Source: Syntrophobacterales bacterium Delta_02 (GTDB lineage: Bacteria > Desulfobacterota > Syntrophorhabdia > Syntrophorhabdales > Syntrophorhabdaceae). From it: DNA of 64,000 nt. Shown here in pieces: positions 45,452-53,883 of the stretch (positions are counted from its first letter, which is position 1; each line of letters opens with the position of its first letter). Location of the stretch: assembly GCA_001603955.1 (NCBI GenBank), contig LVAA01000079.1, positions 1 through 64,000 on the forward strand. Direction: 5' to 3'. The position numbers and the translations under genes were made by a program. A model generated the notes under the pieces. The model ran no database searches. It worked only from the letters and a program-made list of their open reading frames with translations, and was not told the origin of the DNA.

Positions 45452-47021
45452 ACGAGCTGTTGCCCTTCCCCTGTTCTTCGCGCTCTTCCTTGTTCTTGTC
45501 CTACTCACCGGGTTCTTCCAGATAAGGATCATCCGCAGCAACATCGAACGTCAGCTCATGGGAGAAGCGGAGATCATCTTCACGCACGTCCAGAGAGAGA
45601 TAGACATCAACCTTGAATACCTGAGTTTCCTCGACAGATCGCCTGTCATCATCACCCCCTATTTCTTCAACATCATGGCCTTCGACGAGTCGATCATCGA
45701 CGATCTCGACACTGCCGTGGGCCGGCTTCTGAAGAACCCTGGACAGAAGGACCTGGAAACTCTCTCCCCGGCCAACATCGTTGAATACGACCTCACGGGA
45801 AAGATCGTCGCCAGGAAAGGGAGAAACGATATTCCCTCCAGGTTGGTTCGCAAACTCGTCTCAGGAGAGCAGACGACCGTCATCAGGATGCCTGTCACCA
45901 GCGACAGGTCGCTGGTCTTCGGCAGACGCGCGGGCGACAGCATCCTTTTTGTCAGGATCAATGCCCCGGAACTGGAAACACTGAGAAGGAAGGTCATCCT
46001 CAGGGACATTGTAGACAGGGAGGAAAAGAGGTTCAGCGTCGACGCCATCAAGATCTATGACGGAAAAGGTGATCTTTTTGTCGGAACCAGCGAGGGTGGA
46101 AAAGACACTTTCCTTCTCGAGAGGGCGCTGTCCTCGAAGGTTCTCCCCGGGTTTCGCATGCAGATCTTCATCTCGAGGGACCTTGCGCGGGACACCGTCC
46201 AGAGGTCGGCCATCGGCTTCATACTCATACTTGCGGTCCTTTTCGTTTCAGGAGCCGGGAGCATCTACGCGTTCTTCGTGATGGAGCGGAAATACGCGAA
46301 GAAGGTCAAGGAAATGGAACGGGAGATGGAGATCAAGGAACGGCTGGTATCGCTGGGAAAACTGGCTTCCGGGATGGCCCACGAGATCAGAAACCCCCTG
46401 AATGCCATCGGTCTGTCCGTTCAGCGTCTCAAGAGGGAATTCCTCCCCTCCGATGAGAAGAAGGAGGAATACCTCACTTTCCTCGATATCATCAGGAACG
46501 AACTCACGCGCGTCAACGGGATAGTCGAGGAGTTCCTCCAATCGACGAGGGCGCAGGCCCCTTTCAGCCGGGAGGACCTGCGCGATCTCCTCGAAGAGGT
46601 GATCATAATCGTCGGGGAAAAGGCCTCGTCCAAGGGCATCTTCATAGAGAACGCCACGGGCACCGGCATTCATGTTGAATGCCAGAGGGACAGGCTTAAA
46701 CAGGCATTCTACAACATCATCATAAACGCCATAGAGTCCATGAACAACGGGGGAAAGATCGACGTGACGGTGAAGCAGAGAGACTCCCGGGTGGAAATAT
46801 CGGTCAGGGATTCCGGGTCCGGCATCAGTGAAGAGACGCTGTCGAGAATATTTGAATACTATTACACAACAAAGCACAAGGGTATGGGTCTCGGACTTCC
46901 CATATCGTACCTGATAGTAAAAGACCATGGCGGCGACATCAAGGTAACGAGCGCCGCCGGGCAGGGAACCACCTTTACCGTCATCCTGCCCCTCAGGCAT
47001 GACGGCGCGGCGACGGTATGA
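45441..47021 (+). CDS. membrane sensor histidine kinase (ZraS-like)
   Basis: The 526-residue kinase has a membrane helix near residues 9-27, a periplasmic sensor domain (about 30-250) and a second helix (about 254-275). A coiled-coil linker follows, then the H-box LASGMAHEIRNPLNAIGLSVQRL and an ATPase domain (NIIINAIESMNNGG, DSGSGIS, GMGLGLPISYLIV). The domain order and neighbours (Spy-like proteins upstream, NtrC-type regulator downstream) match ZraS, which senses envelope stress and zinc in enterobacteria. The signal here is not known. Confidence 0.9.
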   Translation: MGDKRAVALPLFFALFLVLVLLTGFFQIRIIRSNIERQLMGEAEIIFTHVQREIDINLEYLSFLDRSPVIITPYFFNIMAFDESIIDDLDTAVGRLLKNPGQKDLETLSPANIVEYDLTGKIVARKGRNDIPSRLVRKLVSGEQTTVIRMPVTSDRSLVFGRRAGDSILFVRINAPELETLRRKVILRDIVDREEKRFSVDAIKIYDGKGDLFVGTSEGGKDTFLLERALSSKVLPGFRMQIFISRDLARDTVQRSAIGFILILAVLFVSGAGSIYAFFVMERKYAKKVKEMEREMEIKERLVSLGKLASGMAHEIRNPLNAIGLSVQRLKREFLPSDEKKEEYLTFLDIIRNELTRVNGIVEEFLQSTRAQAPFSREDLRDLLEEVIIIVGEKASSKGIFIENATGTGIHVECQRDRLKQAFYNIIINAIESMNNGGKIDVTVKQRDSRVEISVRDSGSGISEETLSRIFEYYYTTKHKGMGLGLPISYLIVKDHGGDIKVTSAAGQGTTFTVILPLRHDGAATV

Positions 47022-47043
47022 AAGGAAAGGAGGGGTTGCGGTT

Positions 47044-48408
47044 ATGGACAGGGTCGGCATATTGATCGTGGAAGACGAGGAGACACAGAGGTCGCTCCTC
47101 GGCGGGTTGCTCAAGAAAGAAGGCTACACGGTAGGCGAAGCATCGGACGGGGAAAGCGCCCTCGCCCTGTTTCAGAAGGATATCTTCGAGATCGTCCTTC
47201 TCGATTACAGACTGCCCGACACGGACGGCCTGTCCCTTCTCAAGAAAATAAAGGAGATCAACCCGGCGACGGAAGTGGTCATGATCACCGCCTTCGGGAG
47301 TATCGAGAACGCCGTTGGGGCCCTCAAGGCCGGGGCTTCGGAATACCTTACAAAACCCATCGATCTCGACGACCTCCTCTTCAAGCTGCGCAAGGTGGAG
47401 GAGAAAACATATCTCATCCGCGAGAACATGGTCCTTCGCGAAACCCTCCGGGACCGTTTCAAGTCGGAGGAGTTCGTCTACCAGAGCGAGAAGATGCATG
47501 AGGTCTCCAGCCTGGTGGTCAGGATAGCGAAAACGGATTCAACGTGCATAATAAGCGGCGAGAGCGGCGTCGGGAAAGAGGTCGTCCTCAACATGATCCA
47601 CGCGCTCAGCGAGCGCAAGGACTTCCCCCTTGTCAAGGTCAACTGCGCTGCCATTCCCGAGACGCTCCTGGAAAGCGAACTCTTCGGTTATGAGAAGGGA
47701 GCCTTCACAGGCGCCTACCAGCGCAAGGCCGGCAAGTTCGAGCTCGCCAACAAGGGGACCATCTTTCTTGATGAGATAGGCGACATTCCCCTCGTCCTCC
47801 AATCCAAGCTCCTGAGGGTAATCCAGGAAAAAGAGATCGAACGTCTTGGCGGGGCGCACCCCATCAAGGTCGATGTGCGCATCATCGCCGCGACCAACCG
47901 GAACCTGGAGGAGGAGGTCAGGAAAGGAACGTTTCGCGAAGACCTTTACTACCGTCTCAATGTCGTCGATATCGTCATCCCTCCCCTAAGGGAACGCAAG
48001 GAAGACATTCCGCTCCTCATCGATTTCTTTCTGAAGAAGTACACCATGAAACATAAGAAGAGCGTCAAGGGCCTCACCCGAGAGGCGCGCGACATCCTCG
48101 TGAAATACGACTATCCGGGCAACGTGAGAGAACTGGAGAACATCGTGGAGCGGGCCACAGTGCTTACCCGGGGAGACCATATCACGAGCCAGGACCTGCC
48201 GAACCTCGCGGAGCAGGCGGCGGCGGCCGGCGGCGGCAGTATCCGCGGCACCGTTGAATCCATCGAGAGATCGATGATCATGGAAGCCCTGGTAAATGCC
48301 GACTGGGTCCAGACAAAGGCGGCGGCGGCGCTGGGCCTGTCGGAACGCATGCTGAGGTACAAGATAAAGAAGTACGGTATATCGCGATCATCCCGCTCCG
48401 CGGGCTGA
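47044..48408 (+). CDS. sigma54-dependent response regulator (NtrC/ZraR family)
   Basis: The 454-residue regulator has a receiver domain (VEDEE, phospho-acceptor Asp in IVLLDYRLPD). The AAA+ domain has Walker A GESGVGKE, the sigma54-contacting loop GAFTGA, Walker B GTIFLDEIGDI and the arginine finger region FREDLYYRLNVV. A C-terminal Fis-type helix-turn-helix (TKAAAALGLSERMLRYKIKKYGI) completes it. The true start is ATG 47044 with GGAGGGG upstream. It probably activates the sigma54 promoter at 44061, closing an autoregulatory loop. Confidence 0.93.
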   Translation: MDRVGILIVEDEETQRSLLGGLLKKEGYTVGEASDGESALALFQKDIFEIVLLDYRLPDTDGLSLLKKIKEINPATEVVMITAFGSIENAVGALKAGASEYLTKPIDLDDLLFKLRKVEEKTYLIRENMVLRETLRDRFKSEEFVYQSEKMHEVSSLVVRIAKTDSTCIISGESGVGKEVVLNMIHALSERKDFPLVKVNCAAIPETLLESELFGYEKGAFTGAYQRKAGKFELANKGTIFLDEIGDIPLVLQSKLLRVIQEKEIERLGGAHPIKVDVRIIAATNRNLEEEVRKGTFREDLYYRLNVVDIVIPPLRERKEDIPLLIDFFLKKYTMKHKKSVKGLTREARDILVKYDYPGNVRELENIVERATVLTRGDHITSQDLPNLAEQAAAAGGGSIRGTVESIERSMIMEALVNADWVQTKAAAALGLSERMLRYKIKKYGISRSSRSAG

Positions 48409-48608
48409 TCGCGTGAACGGGCACACGGAAAAAAGCAAGAAGATTTCCAATAAAGAGCGTGCGGTCGGCAGATCCTGATGGCTTCCGCGCCCACCTCGTG
48501 AGCCCGCTTGCCCGTTTGCGCGCAGGCCCTTACACCCGTCAGGCGAGTCAGCGCCGACCTGTTGGCCCACAGGGTGGACGCTTTAGCATTCATATTTTCC
48601 CTTCCTTA
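48409..48608. other. intergenic region without recognised features
   Basis: Between the NtrC-type regulator and the mlaE promoter I see no credible ORF, RNA gene or clear terminator. Confidence 0.4.
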
Positions 48609-48617
48609 TGTTATAGA
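48609..48617 (+). promoter_or_regulatory. extended -10 promoter abutting the mlaE-like gene
   Basis: TGTTATAGA ends 5 nt before the ATG at 48623 and there is no Shine-Dalgarno sequence. Transcription would start on the A of the start codon. Confidence 0.5.
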
Positions 48618-48622
48618 TAAAA

Positions 48623-49753
48623 ATGCCCCATGAGAATTCTTACCACATAGAGGCGGCCGATGGCGGCGTGATCACACTTGTGCTCACGGCCAGGATGGAT
48701 CTGGAGCGTTTCGGCGAACTCTCCGGGCTCATCGAAACCATTTTCGATACGCACAGTCCCTCAAAGCTCAACGTGGACATGAGCGGAGTCACCTATTTCG
48801 ACTCGGCGGGGGCTCTCTTCATCGTCGAACTCGAGGACGAGGCACGCAAGCGTTCCGTGGTCTTCACGCTCTCCGGCCTCTCCCGGGAAAAGATGGGGAT
48901 CCTGAGCCTCATCGACAGGGATGCCCTCACAAAACCAAGCCTGGCGCCGCGGGAACGCCGCATGAACGTAGTCGAGCACCTGGGTGCGGCTTCCCTCGGG
49001 GCTCTCAGGGACATTTACGATATCATATCCTTCAGCGGAGAGCTCATCTGCGAACTCGGCCACTCCCTGATGCAGCTTCAGAAGGTCCGATGGGGTGACG
49101 TGGTGTCGTACATGAAGAAGGTCGGCGTCGACGGTTTGCCCATCGTGGGCCTCATCAGTTTTCTCCTCGGCCTCATCATGGCCTTCATGTCGTCCCTCCA
49201 GTTGAAACAGTTTGGAGCGAACATCTACGTTGCCTCCCTTGTCGCCGTGGCGATGGTCCGCGAACTGGGACCGATCATGACGGCCATCATCGTCGCCGGA
49301 CGGTCCGGCTCCGCCTTTGCCGCCGAGATCGGCACGATGAAGGTGAACGAGGAGGTCGATGCCCTCTCCACCATGGGATTCAGTCCCATGCGCTTTCTCT
49401 CCATCCCTAAGGTGATCGCATCCGTGCTCACAGTCCCCGTCCTCACGATATTCTCCAGCATATTCGCCATAATGGGCGGCCTCATCGTCGGGGTCCTGGG
49501 TCTGAACCTCACGATCTTCACGTACATCCAGCAGACAATGAAGGCGATATCGATCTTCGACATAGTGTCGGGCCTGGTGAAGTCCGTTGTTTTTGCGGCG
49601 GCGATCTCTGCGATAGGGTGCCAGAGGGGCTTCAAGGTGCGCGGTGGAGCCGAGGCCGTCGGCAATGCCACCACATCGGCGGTGGTGACGTCCATATTTC
49701 TCATTATTGTGATAGATTCGAGCTTTGCTATAATACTGCATTACATTCATTAG
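48623..49753 (+). CDS. mlaE: STAS-MlaE fusion permease of the Mla lipid transporter
   Basis: The 376-residue protein has an N-terminal STAS domain (about 8-115, with SKLNVDMSGVTYFDSAGALFIVELEDEA). The MlaE permease domain (about 125-375) has VALVAMVRELGPIMTAIIVAGRSGSAFAAEIGTM-like sequence. In Gram-negative bacteria MlaE with MlaF and MlaD moves phospholipids between the membranes; fusion of the MlaB-like STAS domain to MlaE is known in other lineages. It is followed 22 nt later by mlaF. Confidence 0.9.
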   Translation: MPHENSYHIEAADGGVITLVLTARMDLERFGELSGLIETIFDTHSPSKLNVDMSGVTYFDSAGALFIVELEDEARKRSVVFTLSGLSREKMGILSLIDRDALTKPSLAPRERRMNVVEHLGAASLGALRDIYDIISFSGELICELGHSLMQLQKVRWGDVVSYMKKVGVDGLPIVGLISFLLGLIMAFMSSLQLKQFGANIYVASLVAVAMVRELGPIMTAIIVAGRSGSAFAAEIGTMKVNEEVDALSTMGFSPMRFLSIPKVIASVLTVPVLTIFSSIFAIMGGLIVGVLGLNLTIFTYIQQTMKAISIFDIVSGLVKSVVFAAAISAIGCQRGFKVRGGAEAVGNATTSAVVTSIFLIIVIDSSFAIILHYIH

Positions 49754-49775
49754 GTACCAGGGTGGGAACGAAGAC

Positions 49776-50558
49776 GTGAACAGTACTGAACCGGTCATTA
49801 GAGTGGAAGGCCTCACCGTGGAATACGGCAGCAACACCGTCCTCAACGACGTCGGCTTTGAAGTGCAGCCGGGCGAGATATTCGTCATCGCGGGGGGAAG
49901 CGGGTGCGGGAAATCGACACTCCTCAGGCACGTCATCGGAATAGAGACACCGGCAAAGGGAAACATCTGGATCAACGGTACGGACACGTCGACGCTCGAT
50001 GACAACGATCTCAGGAAGCTTCACATGGGCATAGGGATGCTCTTCCAGTCGAGCGCTCTCTTCGGCTCCATGACGATAGGCGAGAACGTGGCCCTTCCGC
50101 TGACCGAATTCACCGGCCTGCCGATGAAGGATATAGAATCGATCGTGAAGATGAAGCTCGGCATGGTGGAACTCGCCGGGTATGACAACCACTACCCTTC
50201 CGAACTGTCAGGAGGCATGAAGAAACGCGCCGGGATAGCCAGGGCGATGGCCCTCGACCCCGCAATGCTCTTTCTCGACGAACCGTCGGCTGGCCTTGAT
50301 CCCGTCACATCAGCCGAACTCGACGTTCTGATAAGGAAGCTTAACGAAGGCACGGGTACAACCATGGTCATCGTCACCCACGAACTGGAGACGATCTTCA
50401 ATATATCTCACCGCATCATCATGCTCGACAGGGACGCAAAGGGCATTATCGCCGAAGGCGACCCACGCGCGCTGAGGACGGATTCCGATGACCCCCGGGT
50501 CACGGACTTCTTCAACCGGCGGGTAACGGAGAAAAAAAACGAAATGAATAAGGGATGA
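49776..50558 (+). CDS. mlaF: Mla lipid transporter ATPase
   Basis: The 260-residue ABC ATPase has Walker A GGSGCGKST, signature LSGGMKKRAGIARA, Walker B MLFLDEPSAGLD and the H-loop IVTHELE. LSGGMKKR and the absence of drug or sugar features are typical of MlaF. The start is GTG with a weak GGTGGGAA site. It ends 4 nt before mlaD. Confidence 0.9.
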   Translation: MNSTEPVIRVEGLTVEYGSNTVLNDVGFEVQPGEIFVIAGGSGCGKSTLLRHVIGIETPAKGNIWINGTDTSTLDDNDLRKLHMGIGMLFQSSALFGSMTIGENVALPLTEFTGLPMKDIESIVKMKLGMVELAGYDNHYPSELSGGMKKRAGIARAMALDPAMLFLDEPSAGLDPVTSAELDVLIRKLNEGTGTTMVIVTHELETIFNISHRIIMLDRDAKGIIAEGDPRALRTDSDDPRVTDFFNRRVTEKKNEMNKG

Positions 50559-50562
50559 GGAC

Positions 50563-51486
50563 ATGATAAAGAAGAAGACCTATTTTCTGGTAGGTTTTTT
50601 CGTGCTTGCCGGGGCCCTCATAGCGGTAGGGACCATCATCTGGCTCGGCGCCTCCCAGTACCTCCAGAAGGGCGAGCAGTTCGTCACCTATTTCGATGAA
50701 TCGGTTCAGGGACTCCAGGTGGACTCGAGCGTCAAGTACAGGGGCGTCGAGATCGGCATGGTGGAAAAGATCGGTGTCGCACCCGACTACCGCCTTATCG
50801 AGGTCGTCATGAAGATCAATTTCACCGGCGATGCGGCCAACGCGACCATAGCGAAGTTGAAGGCCGCGGGAATAACAGGCATAGTATACGTCGAGCTCGA
50901 CCACCGCAAGAAGGGAGATATCGCCAAGACACCACAGATCACCTTTGAACCCGATTACCCGGTCATCCCTTCCAACCCTTCGGAGATACAGGAGATCGTG
51001 TCGGGCGTCGACGACGTGGTGAAGAAAATGAAAGAGGTGGACTTCAAGGCCATATCCGACGAACTCGTGTCGACAACGAAAAGCATTAAGACGTTCTTCG
51101 CCGGACAGAAGATGACGCGGATCATCACGAACCTGGAGAAGATGACCGAGACCCTTTCCGATTCCGCGGAGAAGCTGGCGAAAATGGTGGGTGACGGAAG
51201 GGCCGACCAGATGGTGAGCGACGCGCGCGACACCGTGCGCGACGCCAGGGAGACAATAGCCAGGGTGAAGTCGGAGCTCGAGAAGATGAAGCTTGCCGAG
51301 ACGGCGGCCAGGACCACGAGGATGATCGAGGACCTCTCGCGCAGGTCAAAGACGATCACCATGGAGGTCCAGCTCACCGGCGAGAACCTGCGCAGGGCTT
51401 CGGAGAACCTGGACCAGCTGATCGAGCGGCTCAAGGCGGATCCGTCGGATATCCTGTTCAGCGATCCACCCCCGAAAAAGAGGTAA
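50563..51486 (+). CDS. mlaD: MCE-domain lipid-transport protein MlaD-like
   Basis: The 307-residue protein has an N-terminal anchor helix (about 7-29), an MCE domain (about 38-118, with VQGLQVDSSVKYRGVEIGMVEKIGV) and a long alpha-helical coiled-coil tail (about 150-300). It would form the periplasmic ring of the Mla-type transporter. The tail is longer than in E. coli MlaD, closer to Mce/PqiB-type tails that may span part of the periplasm. Confidence 0.88.
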   Translation: MIKKKTYFLVGFFVLAGALIAVGTIIWLGASQYLQKGEQFVTYFDESVQGLQVDSSVKYRGVEIGMVEKIGVAPDYRLIEVVMKINFTGDAANATIAKLKAAGITGIVYVELDHRKKGDIAKTPQITFEPDYPVIPSNPSEIQEIVSGVDDVVKKMKEVDFKAISDELVSTTKSIKTFFAGQKMTRIITNLEKMTETLSDSAEKLAKMVGDGRADQMVSDARDTVRDARETIARVKSELEKMKLAETAARTTRMIEDLSRRSKTITMEVQLTGENLRRASENLDQLIERLKADPSDILFSDPPPKKR

Positions 51487-51489
51487 ACG

Positions 51490-52125
51490 ATGAAGAGATC
51501 ATTCACAAGAACAGCGGTGCTTTTTCCCTTGTCCCTGATATGCCTGGCGCTCATCGCGGGCTGTCTCGGGAGGACAAAACCGCCCTACATCATGGACCAG
51601 TACACCCTCGATTACGAACCCCCGGCCGTCGTCGCTCAGCAGCCCGTAGATGAACTCATCCGCGTGGAAAGGTTTGCCGTCGCGCCGGCGTTCAATTCGA
51701 ACTCCATGGTGATACGAAAAGGGCAGTACCGTTTCGACACATACACTTACAGCCGCTGGCGCGTCAATCCCGCGGACATGGTGACGGGCTTCGCCCTCAG
51801 GGACATCACCCGTGCCGGGATATTCAAGGGAACGTACTCCTGGTGTGATTCCGACCTCTCCCGGTACATCCTGGAGGGCTATATAGACGAGTTCTGCGAA
51901 TCCTCCGGCAAGGGGCTCCTGAGCGTTCGCGTCACCCTTGTGGACACGAAGGCAGAGAACCCCGTGGAACAGGTGGTCTTCCAGAGGCAATACACCCATT
52001 CCGCCCCTATGGATGACAGTTCCCCGGACGCTCTGGCGGCGGCGCTCAGCGCGGCCATGAAGGAAATCTCGCTGAAGCTCGTGGCCGACATAGGTGCCGC
52101 TCTCACGGAAGATACCGGAAAATGA
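51490..52125 (+). CDS. ABC-transport auxiliary lipoprotein (PqiC/YmbA-like)
   Basis: The 211-residue lipoprotein has the lipobox LIAGC. Its domain has YTLDYEPP near the N-terminus and RVERFAVAPAFNSNSMVIRKGQYRFDTYTYSRWRVNPADMV, typical of the auxiliary lipoproteins of MCE transporters (PF03886-like). It is likely the outer-membrane partner of the MlaD-type protein. No MlaC-like soluble carrier or MlaA is in this operon. Its stop overlaps the next small ORF by 4 nt. Confidence 0.85.
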   Translation: MKRSFTRTAVLFPLSLICLALIAGCLGRTKPPYIMDQYTLDYEPPAVVAQQPVDELIRVERFAVAPAFNSNSMVIRKGQYRFDTYTYSRWRVNPADMVTGFALRDITRAGIFKGTYSWCDSDLSRYILEGYIDEFCESSGKGLLSVRVTLVDTKAENPVEQVVFQRQYTHSAPMDDSSPDALAAALSAAMKEISLKLVADIGAALTEDTGK

Positions 52126-52349
52126 CAAAGGTGTACGGAGGGTGTTCCGGCTTCGATATCTCGATGGAGAGTTCCCGCTGTATCCACGTCCCCACCGACA
52201 GGGACCTTTGTCTTGGGAGGATCTCCGAATGCCGCTTCATCTCGCGCCGCGACGCCTGTCCGGAAGCCGGCGGAATTACTTTTTGTTTGACTTTTCCCGC
52301 GGTGAGAGAATATCTTAAAATCAGTAATAGGGACGAGTCAGGTCCTTAG
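52122..52349 (+). CDS. small cysteine-rich ORF, function unknown
   Basis: This 75-codon frame starts with an ATGA overlap on the lipoprotein gene and ends 15 nt before the next kinase. Six cysteines are spread through the predicted protein (GGCSGF, SRCIHV, DLCLG, SECRF, DACPE, TFCLT). It has no membrane helix or known motif. The tight coupling and the lack of a better frame support it being real, but with no ribosome-binding evidence and no recognised family the call is tentative. Confidence 0.45.
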   Translation: MTKVYGGCSGFDISMESSRCIHVPTDRDLCLGRISECRFISRRDACPEAGGITFCLTFPAVREYLKISNRDESGP

Positions 52350-52364
52350 TGCAAGGCTTGGTGA

Positions 52365-53099
52365 ATGACCCGTAAAGACCCCCTCGTTGACCTGCTTATC
52401 CATGATCTCACCGGTCCCTTGTCGATCGTATTGACGAGCATCAACAACCTTCTGAGCAAGGAAGATAAGTGCGAACCCTACAATGAGTATCAGCGGGACA
52501 CCTTGAAAAGGGCACAGCGCAACGCCGAAAAGGCAAAGGCCCTTCTGCTCGAGATCATCGAGGTCTACCGTTCGGAAGAAGGCCTTTTCAGAAAGGACCG
52601 CTTCCTCATCTCCGACATCCTCAGGGAGGCACTCGTCGATGCGGTCGAGGTCGCGGCCCCCGCCATCGGGGAGGAACTGACACGGGCCGACGCCTCTTCC
52701 TACGCTGACACCCTCAGGCGCAACGGCATCCTCATCGAGGTGGGGGGCAGATACGAAAGCACCCCTTTCACCCACGACCCCAAGAAGATACGCCAGATCC
52801 TGAGGAACCTCATCTCCAATGCCCTCAAGTACCGGAAAAGGACGATGAAGCTTACCATAACGGGCGACCTCGACCTCGTAGTAGCCGTCGAGGACGATGG
52901 TGAAGGCATCCCCCGGGAGAAACAGGACTATATATTCAAACGTTTCTTCAACCTGAACAGGAATAAGGACGGGCCCGAGGGATTGGGGTTCGGCCTTTCC
53001 TGTGTGAAGAACCTTGTCGAGAAGATGAGGGGGGAGATATCACTGAAGAGCGGAGAGGGCACGGGTTCATGCTTCACCGTGCGCATACCTCCCCTGTGA
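52365..53099 (+). CDS. small soluble sensor histidine kinase
   Basis: The 244-residue kinase has a dimerisation/phosphoacceptor region (LLIHDLTGPLSIVLTSINNL, H-box His) and an ATPase domain (NLISNALKYRKRT, EDDGEGIP, GLGFGLSCVKNLVEKM). It has no separate sensor domain or membrane segment, so input probably comes through protein contacts. It is followed 30 nt later by a receiver protein with which it likely pairs. Confidence 0.87.
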   Translation: MTRKDPLVDLLIHDLTGPLSIVLTSINNLLSKEDKCEPYNEYQRDTLKRAQRNAEKAKALLLEIIEVYRSEEGLFRKDRFLISDILREALVDAVEVAAPAIGEELTRADASSYADTLRRNGILIEVGGRYESTPFTHDPKKIRQILRNLISNALKYRKRTMKLTITGDLDLVVAVEDDGEGIPREKQDYIFKRFFNLNRNKDGPEGLGFGLSCVKNLVEKMRGEISLKSGEGTGSCFTVRIPPL

Positions 53100-53129
53100 T
53101 GTCGAAACCAAAAATAAAAGGAGGTAATA

Positions 53130-53618
53130 ATGGCAGAATCGATTCTTGACGCAAAAAAGATACTGGCAGTCGATGACGAACCCGATGTTCTCAAGGTTCT
53201 CGAAGAAGAGATCATGGACGCCTGCCCGAAGTGCAGTTTAGATACGGCGACAAGTTTCGAAGCCGCATCAGCGCTTCTCGACTCGAAGGGCTATGATATC
53301 GTCATTCTCGACATCATGGGCGTACGCGGCTTCGACCTCCTTGACATTGCCGTGAAGAAGAACCTCAAGGTCGTTATGCTCACGGCCCACGCCCTAAGTC
53401 CCGAGGCCCTCAAGAAGTCTTACGAGTTGAAGGCGCGCGCGTACCTGCCGAAAGACAAGCTCGGCGAGATAGTCCCCTTCCTCGAAGACGTCCTCAACAC
53501 CGATTTCCACTCCGGCTGGACCCGCCTGTTCGAAAAGCTCCAGAACTTCTTCATTGAAAGGTTTGAAGCAGACTGGGAAAAGAAGGCGGGACTCTTCTGG
53601 AAGGATTGGACGAAGTAA
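53130..53618 (+). CDS. receiver-domain response regulator without DNA-binding domain
   Basis: The 162-residue protein has a receiver domain with VDDEPDV, phospho-acceptor Asp in IVILDIMGVRG, the Thr in VVMLTAHA and the Lys in YLPKDKLGE. The remaining 40 residues are aromatic and charged (HSGWTRLFEKLQNFFIERFEADWEKKAGLFWKDWTK) with no known output motif. AAGGAGG precedes the ATG. It ends in a strong terminator. Confidence 0.88.
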   Translation: MAESILDAKKILAVDDEPDVLKVLEEEIMDACPKCSLDTATSFEAASALLDSKGYDIVILDIMGVRGFDLLDIAVKKNLKVVMLTAHALSPEALKKSYELKARAYLPKDKLGEIVPFLEDVLNTDFHSGWTRLFEKLQNFFIERFEADWEKKAGLFWKDWTK

Positions 53619-53639
53619 AGAAGATTCAAGCAGGAAAAG

Positions 53640-53670
53640 AAAAAGCGGGCCGCAAGCCCGCTTTTTCTTT
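53640..53670 (+). terminator. Rho-independent terminator after the receiver gene
   Basis: AAAAAGCGGGC pairs with GCCCGCTTTTT (11 bp) around the 5-nt loop CGCAA and is followed by CTTTT. It ends the Mla-kinase-receiver transcription unit. Confidence 0.9.
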
Positions 53671-53677
53671 TCCTGCC

Positions 53678-53800
53678 GGTGATAGGTGCCGGGTAATGGG
53701 TTATAAGTCGACGAAGCAAACCCTCGGAGCCCGATATGTGATGTACCGTTCCACCCATTACCTATTACCTATTGCCTATCACCCATTACCTATTACCTCC
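53678..53800. repeat. palindromic GGTAATA/GGTAATG word element upstream of trpS
   Basis: The left arm has GATAGGTGCCGGGTAATGGGTTAT. The right arm has 7-nt words CCATTAC, CTATTAC, CTATTGC, CTATCAC, CCATTAC, CTATTAC, which pair with it. The element fills most of the gap between the terminator and trpS. Confidence 0.65.
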
Positions 53801-53883
53801 ATTTGATTTGTCCCTCCGTTTGAGGTACATTAAACACGATAAAAATCACGGGTAAAGAGATTTCCGTTCTTTTTGGAGGATAG

